From Strix aluco (Eukaryota; Chordata; Aves; Strigiformes; Strigidae), in NCBI RefSeq assembly GCF_031877795.1, contig NC_133933.1, forward strand, positions 71,056,503 to 71,120,502: a stretch of 64,000 bases of DNA. Direction: 5' to 3'. Below are positions 23,966 to 34,730 of this stretch, in pieces. A program made the translations under genes and the position numbers. The notes under the pieces are model-generated. The model was not told where the DNA came from. It saw only the letters and a list, made by a program, of their open reading frames with translations, and ran no database searches. Position 1 is the stretch's first letter. Every line of letters begins with the position of its first letter.

Positions 23966-26925
23966 CTAAAAAAAAAAAAAAAGGATTTTATCTGAAAATG
24001 CTAGAAGTGGTTTAATGCTTGTATCGCCAGACATTTCTTCAAATGCACTTCACAGACTAGTATCAAATGCTTCCCTCGGCACACTGGCAATGTGGATAGC
24101 TGATGACAATGCTGATAATATACACTAATATACACTACTAAAAGCAAGGGGAAATCTTTTGAAAAACCTTAAAAAATAATACCTGTTTTATACACTAGGA
24201 GGCTAGTAATGAGGCTGTATTGGAGAGAAATTAAAAACTTCAAACTGCAAATAAATTGACATGGGGAAAACATACCTCAAGTTCACCTAGGAAAAACGTT
24301 TGTTCTGGGGAAGGCAGAACATGAGTGCATGCCTATAATAAATACATTTAAGTACTGTTTTTCCTTAATATTGGATAACATGCTGATGTTAATTTGAAAC
24401 TGTCTTTCATTTGCGTGGTCTGACCAGGATACCCAAATATTCGTTGTCTGTTTCCACTCAGTTTCACTAAATTTTGATTTGCATTTGTAAAATTTATTTA
24501 CATGTAGAGCAGCACATACGCACCAGAGAAAACTACTGCTTTGCAAGACTGTATTTTACTGGATCCTTCTGTTTCAGAACAGTGAAAGGAGAGGAGAGAA
24601 TATTTATCTTCAGAAATCGTGGTTTCAGACATCGTCCTCTGCAGTAAGAGTTTATCACAAAGAATTTGCACAAGCAACAGAAGTATATAACAGTTGCCAC
24701 TGACCCCTGGCTTTGGCCCACCACTTGTCACTGCAACAAAGACAGCATCAGTTGCACTGAACTGCAAATGTTTCTAGCAGCCAGCTGGGACTACTACCAA
24801 CTTCTTCCTTTCCACTTCTTACAAACCCAGCAATCCTTAAATCTGGGGCCTGGCACCTAATTTACTATTTGTTCAATGTGAAATCTGACTCATTAATTTT
24901 CTTTCTGAAGAACTACTATGCTATGCCTAGCAGCTGAAATAATTTGCGGCAAATTAGCTCTGTCTTTGGTTTGTGAACTATTAGCAAAAGCTCACCCCTT
25001 TTCAAATTTACACTTTCTGAACTTTTTAACAAACACCTTCTAAGCCTCATACTCCATCTGCAGACTTCAAACTTCTGCTGCAAATATCAGTATATTTAAA
25101 ATTCAAACAGGTAGTGAGAGAGCTTCCTCAGTGCTCGACCTTGTTTTCTAAAATCTAATTTCTTACTTAGGTCCCACTGCCAAAATCTGCAAATATCTAT
25201 TAATACTCTCTGGAAATATGGAATTTCCACAAAAAACACTGAGTAGGATTTGTTCACTCACAGAAAAAGATGCAAAACGAGCAGAAAAACTCAGGTTGTC
25301 TAGAAGCATTTTACTGAAAGTTTGAGGAGAAAAATGCTTAGCTAGTTAACTCTGTTGCGTGAAAAATAATCGAATTTACATTTGTTTCATCAGAAAAATT
25401 GTATCCATCACTGTAACAGCACCACTATAGACAAATACTACTCTTGTTTTGGGTCCGCTATGTGAACTCCCTTGTATTTCTCCTTGGCTTCCTTCTCATT
25501 GCTAGCAGAATTCTTTAAACCCCTGAGCAATATCTTACTCCACGAGTACTTTCATTACACTACAGCCACCACACAATATCAACAGGATAACAGGAGCTGG
25601 ACCTCAGTCAGTAACCACTCCTTAGGATGAAAGGTTCTGCATTCCCCTTCATTTTATATGATGGGTAGGGTTCACAGAAGGCTCTTTGAGAAAAATTCAC
25701 ATACTTCACACGACAAGGTTAAAGCAGGAAGAACCACATGATTCAATGTGTCTTCTCCACCCCTAATTTCAGTAATCCTCTATGAGAAAGTATTGAAAAC
25801 CGTACCATCAATGCCAAAAATTCATTTTAAAATATGTCAATAAATCTAAACAAATTCAGTGCAAACTGAGAATTCTTCAAGGCCACAGACTTTATCTTTT
25901 AAAGTAGCTCCCAGGCAAAATCCACCACCCCATCTCAGGGCAGCTCCTGCAACACAGCTTGGACCATCTCTGATCTGCAAGCATGGTACATCGCAGAGTC
26001 CAAGCCCACGAACCATCCAGCCTTCCACACCGCAGCAGATCAACTCCAGCAGGCTTCCACCAAACTGAACTGCAGCACACTGGCAGAGGCACGGGCCTTC
26101 TCTCAAGAACACAAGACCCAAACTGATAAGGAGTAGATGAAAAATCAGATCTATCCAGAAACCCGTGAAATTTTAAGGACATGAAACATGCTGGCTTAAG
26201 CACATTGGTGAAACGAGCTCCCTGCGATTAGCCTGGCTAAGCAAACACAAAGCTGTGTTCTGTATTAAGTGAAGTTTCTAAGTAATCTTAAATTACCACC
26301 CTATTTAGAGGACACTTCACTCAACCCTCCTGTGGTTTATTTATTACAGAAATGATGCTCCAATGGTTTCTGCAGAAGGCATGACAGAAGATGGGACGAG
26401 ACTTGGGAGGCTGCGGGGAAACACTTCCTCGCAGCGGCCGCTGTCCCACGAAGCAAGAAGCAGCGGGCATCCACTCCAACAGATGCTGGCATCTCCAATA
26501 CCACCACTCTCCTTACAGACAAGCTTTGTAACAGAAACAGTTGGAAAAAAATGACAAGGGGAAAAAATCTTAGAGCCTAACCCACTTAGGCAGGATGTAA
26601 ACTGTGAAATTAAAAAAAAAAAAAAAGTAAAAATTGGTAACAGAAATGTTCAGGGTGTATTTCTCTCATGAAAAGATACAGACTTTAACTTAATTACACC
26701 TAACAAAGTTTCCTCAGGTAACAATCAGCAATAATGATACATTCTATTGTTTGATAAGGTATTCATTATTGTTTTCCTTTTAAAATTAACTCAACATCAA
26801 AGGCACAACCTGTACTTTCACATTCTGCAGCCTTCAGAATGGTTCTTAGTGGGGATGAAAAGGTCACAGGGCAATGCAGATAGAAATGAATTTACCAAAA
26901 GGAATAACATTTAACAAAATATCTG

Positions 26926-26944
26926 TTATAATAATAATAATAAC
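26926..26944 (+). repeat. TAA microsatellite, short
   Basis: About six imperfect TAA units in an intron. Confidence 0.85.
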
Positions 26945-29900
26945 AAAATTTCCAGTTTTGCTGAGTTCGAACAGATGAAAGATAGGGCTATATCCCTCTA
27001 TAATGATAATAAGGAGGGCGATAGAGACCAATTAAATTGTTACAGCAATGAGATCCTAAAAAAGGATGAAATCATTGCAATATATACATCTAAATCACAG
27101 AACAAAGAAAACTACAGAATGTCTTATCTACTTATTTTCATTTTCGTTTTTAAAGCTCTGATGTAATTCTTTGAACTACTATAACTCCTTCCATAATGAT
27201 TTCATTTGCTTTCATGACTGTTGCTACACTTCCAGAAAAGTAGTAAAAATACTAGATGAATAAGGGGCAAAGTAATTACAGTACTGTCCCTATGCCTGTC
27301 ACTGAATGCCATCTGATGTGAAGGACATAATAGTAAGAACTTGAAACAGTCATCTTCCAAAAGCATCTCCAAAATCCACTATTAGGGATATAGCTGTAGC
27401 TTAGTCTTCACAGCCATAAACTGTAACATTTATAGAGGAGTGTGCTGCATGCTAATATTTCAACATTAACTTTGTTTTAGGCCTATGTAATAAATTCATT
27501 AAAATAAGCAAGCATATAAAATAAGATTACACACATCCTTTAGAAAAACCTTCATTTTCACCAACTGGCTCAACAATAAATGAGTACCTCACAGAGGAGA
27601 TACTTAATGAGAATAACAGCACTAAAAATGAGATATTTTCATCTGGTGAAAGACTCTCTAAAGATGTAAAGCAAAGAAACAGGAGAGAATATGCCAATTA
27701 AACTTACAAGCAGTTTTTGAAATAATTACGGGGTTATGTACCGAATACATCAAAACATAGTAATAGGATTCTTTCAGTCAGTGCTTCAAAAAAATACCTG
27801 ATACCTACCCAAATTTTGAAAATCTAAGATACCACCTGTGAAATGTCCATATTGATTTCTAATCAGCAGGACCAACTTAATACCAGGTTACTAGGCAGAA
27901 GGGAGAGGAGGTATGCCAGACTGGCATAACTCGTCTGCGACAGTGTGTCTTTTCTTTTTATGCATCCCTGTGTATTTTTATTTTTACTTTTGAGGATTTC
28001 TGCAGCTACCCTGACAGGATAGCCTAGCAGATTTGCCCCATGCTGGTCCCCTCCCCAGCTGACAGCTCCTGTGAGGAGAGGCAAAATGGGCATTGTGGAG
28101 CTGGAGAAGGTCTCAGCAAGTGGCACCATGGGTGAGGTCCAAGGGAAAAACAGAGGTCCCAAGGGAAGTGATGTCCTTAAGGAGCCAAGCCATGGTCCCT
28201 CTTCCCAACAGGGCTGGGTGACACCAGCGCTGACAGATATTCAGAAATAAAGGCAACAGGTGAGTTCTTTTGTCCTAATATCGTAGATGGCTATTTTGGG
28301 CATCTCCAAGGAGAAGGCTGCTTGGCGCAGCACCCATGGGGTAAAGGGACACATTTTCCCTACACAATAAATCAGGAAAATGAAGTGGAACAGAAGGGGA
28401 CAACTCAATGCACCAGAGCTGCAAATACACTAACTTTTAGACACCAGGGGACAAGTGGATACTCAGCTTCAGCTTTATTTAACATGTAAGAACACAAATA
28501 CTACCAGGACTGACTTGTTACACTGCCGAAGCCACACGAAGCAGAATTGCTCCTTGCAACATAAGCTCTCTCTATTTCAGACAGACTTTGTATTAAGCTA
28601 GCTTCATAATGACAGCAAAAGCAAAGTCAACTGACTGAACTTTCCCTGCTTTTCTCCTCGCAATCCTCTCTTTGAGCTGGGTGCACCCCCCACTTGTCTC
28701 TTTCTCGCCCTTCATCTTTTTGCACCTGATTCTTCGCTTAAAGAAAAACAACCACAACAGGAACAGTGCAGGAAATGGTAAAACGCTTTGAGGCTATCCA
28801 CCACATTTTAAGATGTGCTTTGTTTTGTCCCTGTTTAATAGTTCAATCATTTTAATGTTTCCTTAAAAGAAGTATCTGCAAATTACACATTTCCTTCAAA
28901 ATCTCATTTTTTTGTTGTTTAGGAACTACTTTACTAGTTCTGTCACCTTTCTGTTCTGTATGCTGAAGAGCTGTTCGAGTAAATTTCACTATTTCCCTGT
29001 TTATTCCAAGTAAGTTATTTTAAAGATGAAGACATATAGTTTATGTATGCATTCACAAAGGGACCACAGCTTAAAATTCTTTGCCATTCTTAACACTTGT
29101 AACAGAAAATAGACCAGATTTCCTATCGATGATGTCCCTCTGGCATTATTTCCTCTTGGTTCATCAGTTGCTACTCTTCTGCCTCCTAGGTTCTCCAGGG
29201 GGACTGTGTATGTTTGTTCCTGCTTCCCAATACTTCAGCTTAAAACCTTTTTCCTCACAGAAATAATCTGGCCACAGATGCATTACAGAATGCTGTGAAG
29301 CCTGAGTCTCCACCAGTGCTAAAGGAGGTTCATGATATCCTCACCATGCTATCAGCTCACCTCTGCCAGCGAGCTAACACGGGTTTTGCCATACCATTGC
29401 TAGAAATGGGGTAACACGCAGCCTTCATCTACTACCTCAAACATCCACAGAACACTGTAATAACAGTTACCCAATACTAAAGCTATCCCATCATCTAATG
29501 AAACTTACCACTAACAACTTTTATCTTGTTTATAAAGATCCTGTACCTCACACTGAAAAAGCATTTCCTCTGCAACGCTTTCATGACTCCTTTATTTCTG
29601 TTATTGTCTGTGCACTCCTGAGTAGAGGTTTAATAAGACTTGAGTAAAACAACTCTGAAATCCTATGTCTTAATTTCTCTTAATTCCTTGAAACAGGCAC
29701 AGAAAGCTACAGAAAACTTCTGCCTTTATTTGCACCTCCTTCCCTCCCCTGTGCAGACACCTCCTTGAGAAGAACTGTCATGCACCAAATCTTCATACGA
29801 TCACCTGACCTATTTCAAATTGTTATTGCTTACCCCAAGTTAATTCAATATACATACGAACGCTCCTGACTCGTGCCCTCTTCCTCTTCTGCTGGTTCTT

Positions 29901-32315
29901 TGCAGCTTCCATGAGCTCTGATGTCTTTGAACAATTAATTCACCTTTTTCTAGCTCCTGAATACACTCAGCAGGTTACTGCATTTATAGACTTTCCCTTC
30001 TCTCCAATACATAAAGTGCTCATATCTCCCCATTGTGATGAGCTACTCCTGGAGCACTAATAATCTACGACTACACACTTGCTATCACTTTCTTCAGTAA
30101 GTCCCATACCAGGTAATCACTGCTTCCTCACGCCCATCACTCACAATCCATCATCCTACTTACTAGCAGCATTAAAAAACCCAAAGAGTAAATGGAATAG
30201 CCCACAAAAAGTCAACCGTCTCTCTTCAGAGAATAGGTGATGTCCAATAAAACCGAACAAGTCAGAGGAAAAGGACTCATCGTGTAATAATTTTCTTAAG
30301 TTATTAGAACTTTTAAAAGCAAGACTCTAGAAAAACTCATTAAACTGAAGGTGAAACATACACCACAACAACAAACAAAACTATAGTTCACTGCAATTGC
30401 CCAACTGACAACAAAAGCCATCCGAGAAGATGATTGCTTCAGCCACCTTCGTTAGGGCACCGGTTCATGAGAAGACCAACTGGACCACAGTCAAAGCCGC
30501 TGAAGTCACACCAGGAAAAAACCGAGTATCCGGCACCACCCGGATTGAAGTGTAGTGCTTTACTGCCTTCGGCCGCTAGTTTCAGGGAGCTCTTCTCTTG
30601 ATGATGTTCATCATATAAACTTCTGGGAATATGAAAACTTCTTTGGTAAAAAGCACCGGTTTCCTGAATAGCTTTTAAATTTGCATTAAGAAAACCGTGT
30701 TACGACCCTGAATGCGGACTATTTCCTAAAACGGCACACGCTCAAGTTTTTGTATCATGAGGTTTATTTAGGCTCACCACCTGATTTTTAGCACCCACGA
30801 CTGAGCATCCATTCATGAGTGGAAACAAACAGCAAAAATGGTCCGTCAACACCACTCAACTACACGAGGGACAGTCAAAATAAAACAGAACAAAACTGAA
30901 AACATAACTCACTGTAGTTTTCACTGTAAAGCCTGCACACACCACTCTATTAAGCACAGGTAACTGGAAGAAACGGAAGAGGCTGACCCTCACCACCCGG
31001 GCAGCTGCTGCATCCCCGGGGCCTCCCTGCCTCCCTCCCAGGCGTCACTCACTGGGGCTCAAACCGCACTCTCGAGTGGCACAAGTGACACGGCCACGGG
31101 GCGCGCCCCCCCCGCAGGCCGTGAGCCGGGCCCACCCGCGGGGCGGCGCGGCTGGAGCCGGCGGGCCCCGACAGCGGCCGCCCCGGAGCCGCCTCTTCCC
31201 CCCGCCCTTGGCCCGGCCCGGCCCGGCCCGGCGCGGCGGCCGGAACGCGGCGGCGAGGCCCGGCGGGCGCGGCCGCCGCTCCCCGGCGCCGTCAGCCGGC
31301 GGCCTACCACCAGAGGTCCCTCCTTGGCCAGTTTTGCGGCGTGTTTTTGCTGCACTTGAAACTTTCTGGAGAAAACCCGGGCTCAGGTCCGCGTCTTCCC
31401 CAGGCTCGGGCAGAACCACCGAGACAAAAGCGCCCGCCCGCCCGCCCGTCCCGGCTGGCTCCTCGGGGGGAGCGCTCGGGAAAAGCGGTTCTCAAGCTGC
31501 TCCGTTTCTCTCCTGCATTTGCCTTTTTTTTTTTTCCCCCTCTCCTCCCCCCCCCCCCCCTCCCCGGGCAATTAAATCGAGCGGGGGCAGAGCACCCCCC
31601 TGCCCCGGCGTGGGGGCGGCGGCGGGGGCGAGCGCGGTGCGGGCGGGGATGGGAGAGGAACTGGGTGTTAAGTGTTCCTGAGGAAGTTGCACAACGAGAG
31701 AGGGACTCTGCTTGTTTACCGGGTCCTTCGCTTTTTTTTTTCCTCCCACCCTCCCTCCACCCCCCCGAGACAGGGATCCGGGAAAAGGAGGCTGTCTCGG
31801 AGTGGAAAGGGAAAAAAAAAATTTAAAAATGTTACCTTCTCCTCCCTCCTCCCCTCCCCCAGCGCGGAGGAGGAGGAGGAAGAGGAGGGGGGGGCGAGCT
31901 CTCTTTTTCCCTAGGGGACTGCGGGGGTTTGCTCCCCGGCCGCTCGCAGCCGACCTCCGGGCATCCCTCGGCGGAGAAGTCACCCCTTCCCGCGGGGGGG
32001 GTGGGGGTGGCGGCACACGCCGCCTCCCCAGAGGGCTCGCCCCCGCCCGGCCCCGCCACCGTCAGCGCCCGGCCCCGCGCTCCAACTTTTTCTCTCACGC
32101 TCTCGTGTGCGCCCGCTCCGACGGCGAAGGAGGGGGGGGTAGAGGGGGGGAAACATGGGGGTGGGGAGCGGCCGCCGCTGCCGCCCAGACGCGGCGCCCC
32201 CCGCCTCGGGCGCTGCCGCCCCGCCGGCCTCTTCCCCAGCCCCGGCCGGGGGCGGGCGGCCGCTCCGCGGGAGCGCCTTCCCGTCGTCCGCCGCTTCTCC
32301 ACCACCCCCCCTCCC

Positions 32316-32334
32316 AAAAAAAAAAAAAAAAAAA
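32316..32334 (+). repeat. Poly-A homopolymer, 19 bp, in the CpG island
   Basis: Nineteen A between two C-rich stretches, one of several long homopolymers in the island. Confidence 0.9.
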
Positions 32335-32864
32335 GAAAAAAAATCTCTTTCCCCCCTCCCCCCGCCGAAAAAACACCGCCTCACACACGTTAGCGAGAAC
32401 AAGTGTGCCTATATCCTGTTGTTATATGCACCGGCTGCGGAGACGGGGAGGGAGAGACGGGCGTGTGCGCGGGGGCCGCTCCCCCACCCCGGCCGCACTT
32501 CAGCCGAGAGCGCGCAACTTCACAGAAAAGCCGCGTCCTATTCCCTGCTCCCCCCCCCCGCCCGCCCCATCCTCGGCAAAATACGCACTCACGTGGATGT
32601 GCAGTCCCGCACCCCGCCGGCAGCCCCGGGCCAGCCCCCGGGAGCCCCCCGAGGGCAGCCCGCCGAGCCGGCGGCGGTGACAGGCGCCGGCCCCCGCCGC
32701 CGCCCGCAGCCCGGAGCGGGCAGGGGCCGTTCCCCGCCGCCTCACATGTCTGCCGCAGCGAGCGCGGCGCACGCACCGCACAGAGGCAGGAACTGAGCAC
32801 TCGAGCAAAAGACTTTTTTTTTTCGCCTCTTTAAAAAAAAAGAAAAATTTTGCTAGGAGCTTGC

Positions 32865-32884
32865 TTTTTTTTTTTTTTTTTTTT
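32865..32884 (+). repeat. Poly-T homopolymer, 20 bp, in the CpG island
   Basis: Twenty T located about 30 bp upstream of the YY1-like site; a dA:dT tract of this kind tends to exclude nucleosomes. Confidence 0.9.
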
Positions 32885-32911
32885 GGGTACGTGTATGTGC
32901 AAACTTTCCCC

Positions 32912-32921
32912 AAAATGGCGG
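32912..32921 (+). promoter_or_regulatory. YY1-like site with adjacent ETS-like GGAAAT
   Basis: AAAATGGCGGAAAT matches the core ATGGCGG of the YY1 consensus (AAGATGGCGGC) and is followed by a GGAA ETS core. In CpG-island promoters such sites commonly sit just downstream of a start site, so this may mark a start, in which case the YY1 orientation points to a plus-strand one. Confidence 0.5.
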
Positions 32922-33305
32922 AAATTGGGAGATGATTATATTTTAAATATCTCTCGCACACAATCACACAAAGTGCAGGAGCGACGGAAAATACAAACTC
33001 TCTCCGCTGCGCGCCGGAGAGGCCTTCGCACACGGGGACCCACGGCACATTCAACCGGTATATCCCGGCAGCCGCCACCTCTCGCCGCTTCCGACCAAAA
33101 AACCCGGGGCTTTTTCACACCCCTCCCCGCCGCGCATTGCCCCCTCGCAGCCCGCACTTCTCCCCGTCCTTCAGCCTGTGTGAACAAAGAGCCGGGGCTG
33201 GGGAGGGGGGGCTCGGGTGGCAGCGAGCCCCCTCCCTCCGCTCCGCTCCGCTCCCTCCCCGCCCGGCGCTCACACGCACACGCACACCCGTGCACACCCC
33301 ACATT

Positions 33306-33350
33306 CCCCCCCCCCCCCCCCCCCCCGCCCCCCGCCACCCCGCCGCTGCA
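33306..33350 (+). repeat. C21 homopolymer and C-rich tract (G-quadruplex potential on minus strand)
   Basis: A run of 21 C at 33,306-33,326 is followed by C6, a short CC and C4 blocks. On the minus strand this is a long G tract able in principle to form G-quadruplexes. It lies within the promoter island. Confidence 0.85.
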
Positions 33351-33420
33351 CCCGCATCACATTGTTCCCAACGGCGCGGCGGTGCCCCGTAAGTGTCATT
33401 AAATGGAGCCAACTGACAAG

Positions 33421-33431
33421 CTCATTGGTGG
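33421..33431 (-). promoter_or_regulatory. CCAAT box (NF-Y type), minus strand
   Basis: Reading the minus strand, CCACCAATGAG carries the CCAAT pentamer with an NF-Y-like context. NF-Y boxes are usually 60 to 100 bp upstream of a start site. If it serves a minus-strand start, that start would lie near 33,330-33,360, inside the island. Confidence 0.45.
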
Positions 33432-33540
33432 GGCAAGTCTGCAAAATGTCTCTCCCCTGCCCTTCCCCCTCCCTTCGGAACCCCCTCCCCCCCCAAAAAA
33501 AAGGCCCCCCCAAACACATTTCCACAGCTCCCTCCCCCGT

Positions 33541-33620
33541 GTATATATATATGTACATACACATACGTGCGTGCGTGCCCGTGTATGTATATAAATATAT
33601 AGCGCATATATATACACATG
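33541..33620 (+). repeat. Alternating purine-pyrimidine TA/TG tract
   Basis: About 80 bp of mixed TATATA, ACATAC, GTGCGTGC and TATATA units inside the CpG island, an AT/GT-rich interruption in GC-rich surroundings. Confidence 0.85.
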
Positions 33621-34005
33621 TAGTCCCTTCATGTGTTTGGGAAGAGAAAAAGAAATACCAGGCACCTCTCTCTTTCTTTTGTTCCTCTTTCACACTCGTA
33701 CACTTATGATTTAGTGAGCTCCCCGGTGCCCCAGCCGCTCCCCAGCCACTTGCGAGTCACTTGCCCACTTTCCCCGGCATTAACTTCCATCCCTTCTGCT
33801 CGAGGTGGTGGGGGAGAAGCCCCCCTCCCCTTCCCCAGATACGTTTCGTAAGGGAGGGAGAGGAGGTGCGTCTCTCCCTTTATCTCTCGCGCTCTCTCTA
33901 ACTTTCATCCTCACCTAGGGGGGAAAATTAAAACCCATCACCAGCCTTCGCCTCTGCAGCTCCCTAAACGGCTTGCGGATTAGATCGGAACCCGCCGCTC
34001 CTTAC

Positions 34006-34400
34006 CCCCCCAAATTCTCTCTTTTTCTCCGTCTCTCGAGGAGTCCTGACAAATATGGTCCAGGGCTGCGGGCACCAGTGAGCATGCGCCCGCCGAGCCA
34101 GGGCTGGGGAAAGGGGAAACTGCCGCCGCCGCCGCCGCCGCCGCCGTCGTCGCCGCCGCCGCTGCTGCCGCCGCTCTTCCTCCCTCGCCCGCGCTGCCGC
34201 TGCGCCCCGGCCGCCGCCGCCCGCCGACCGACGGCGGCAGTCGTCGCCGCCGCCGCCCGTGCCAAAAATACAGCCGCCGACAACGGCTCCGACCGAGGTG
34301 CATCATCTCCCCTGATTTACTGCCGACGCTGGAGGAATAATAAGGAGACTTGTGCGACAGCCGCGCGCTATTTTGGGCACTTTCGAAAATAATGCCTTGC
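34006..34400 (-). other. Candidate L3MBTL3 non-coding exon 1
   Basis: On the minus strand a strong donor, GGGGGG|GTAAGG (GT at 34,005-34,004), closes a GC-rich segment containing the GCC repeat and the sequence CCATATTTGTCAGGACTCC. The right edge (transcription start) is a guess. Alternative minus-strand donors in the island are TAG|GTGAGG (GT at 33,914-33,913), CAC|GTGAGT (GT at 32,592-32,591) and CCA|GTGAGT (GT at 31,052-31,051). Any of these could join the acceptor at 23,966. Transcript data are needed to choose. Confidence 0.4.
34122..34174 (+). repeat. GCC trinucleotide repeat, imperfect
   Basis: Eight pure GCC units (34,122-34,145), followed by TCG-TCG interruptions and further GCC/GCT units to about 34,174. 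It lies in the candidate first exon or promoter, where such repeats are commonly polymorphic. Confidence 0.9.
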
Positions 34401-34730
34401 ACTTTTCGGGGGGTGGGGGGTGTGTGTGGGTCTGGTCCTCGGTGGTCCCGCCAGGTGCGGGCGAGGCCGGGTGGCGGGCGCCGGGAGGCCGGGGAGAGCC
34501 TTCCTGCCGCTGCTGGCCCCCATCCTGTAGGTAAAAGGGGGCCGAGGCAGAGGCCGGACAGTTCCGTGCCGGGGACGCGAGTGCGGGGCCCGCAGGCTGC
34601 GGGAGAGGGGCAGCCTTCTCCCCCCGCCAGCTAGGGGCCACCCCGGGCCAGGGCCGGGCCGGACAGCGCGGAGCCAGGCTCCTCCCGCACTCCCGAAACA
34701 CGGGGTTGGGGCAGCGCGGAGACGTGCCTT

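Larger units (their letters stand above)
23966..34005 (-). other. Probable L3MBTL3 first intron, 5' side reaching the CpG island
   Basis: The sequence between the start-codon exon and the most likely first-exon donor in the CpG island. From 23,966 to about 30,990 it is AT-rich, and nothing was recognised except a short TAA repeat at 26,926-26,944. GC content rises from about 30,400. Whether extra non-coding 5' exons lie here cannot be read from sequence alone. Confidence 0.6.
30990..34730. promoter_or_regulatory. CpG island, probable L3MBTL3 promoter and non-coding first exon
   Basis: About 3.7 kb of strongly G+C-rich sequence with dense CG dinucleotides, the only such block in the window. 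It lies directly 5' of the L3MBTL3 start-codon exon and is followed on the far side by AT-rich sequence. This position and composition fit a housekeeping-type TATA-less promoter. Seen inside: GC boxes (GGGGGCGGCGG near 31,611), an inverted CCAAT box (33,424-33,428), a YY1-like AAAATGGCGG (32,912), a GCC repeat (34,122-34,174) and many homopolymer tracts. Long open frames on both strands here (up to 322 codons at 31,712-32,680) are low-complexity Pro/Arg/Gly/Ala runs typical of GC-rich DNA and are not called as genes. Confidence 0.9.

Noticed and set aside
31308-31319. A CTCF-like CCACCAGAGGTC in the CpG island
   Set aside because: It misses one core position, and GC-rich DNA yields such near matches often.
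31712-32680. A 322-codon plus-strand open frame, with many overlapping frames on both strands at 31,045-34,700
   Set aside because: Composition is Pro/Arg/Gly/Ala/Lys homopolymer runs translated from GC-rich and homopolymeric DNA, with similar open frames in several phases; no domain or splice logic.
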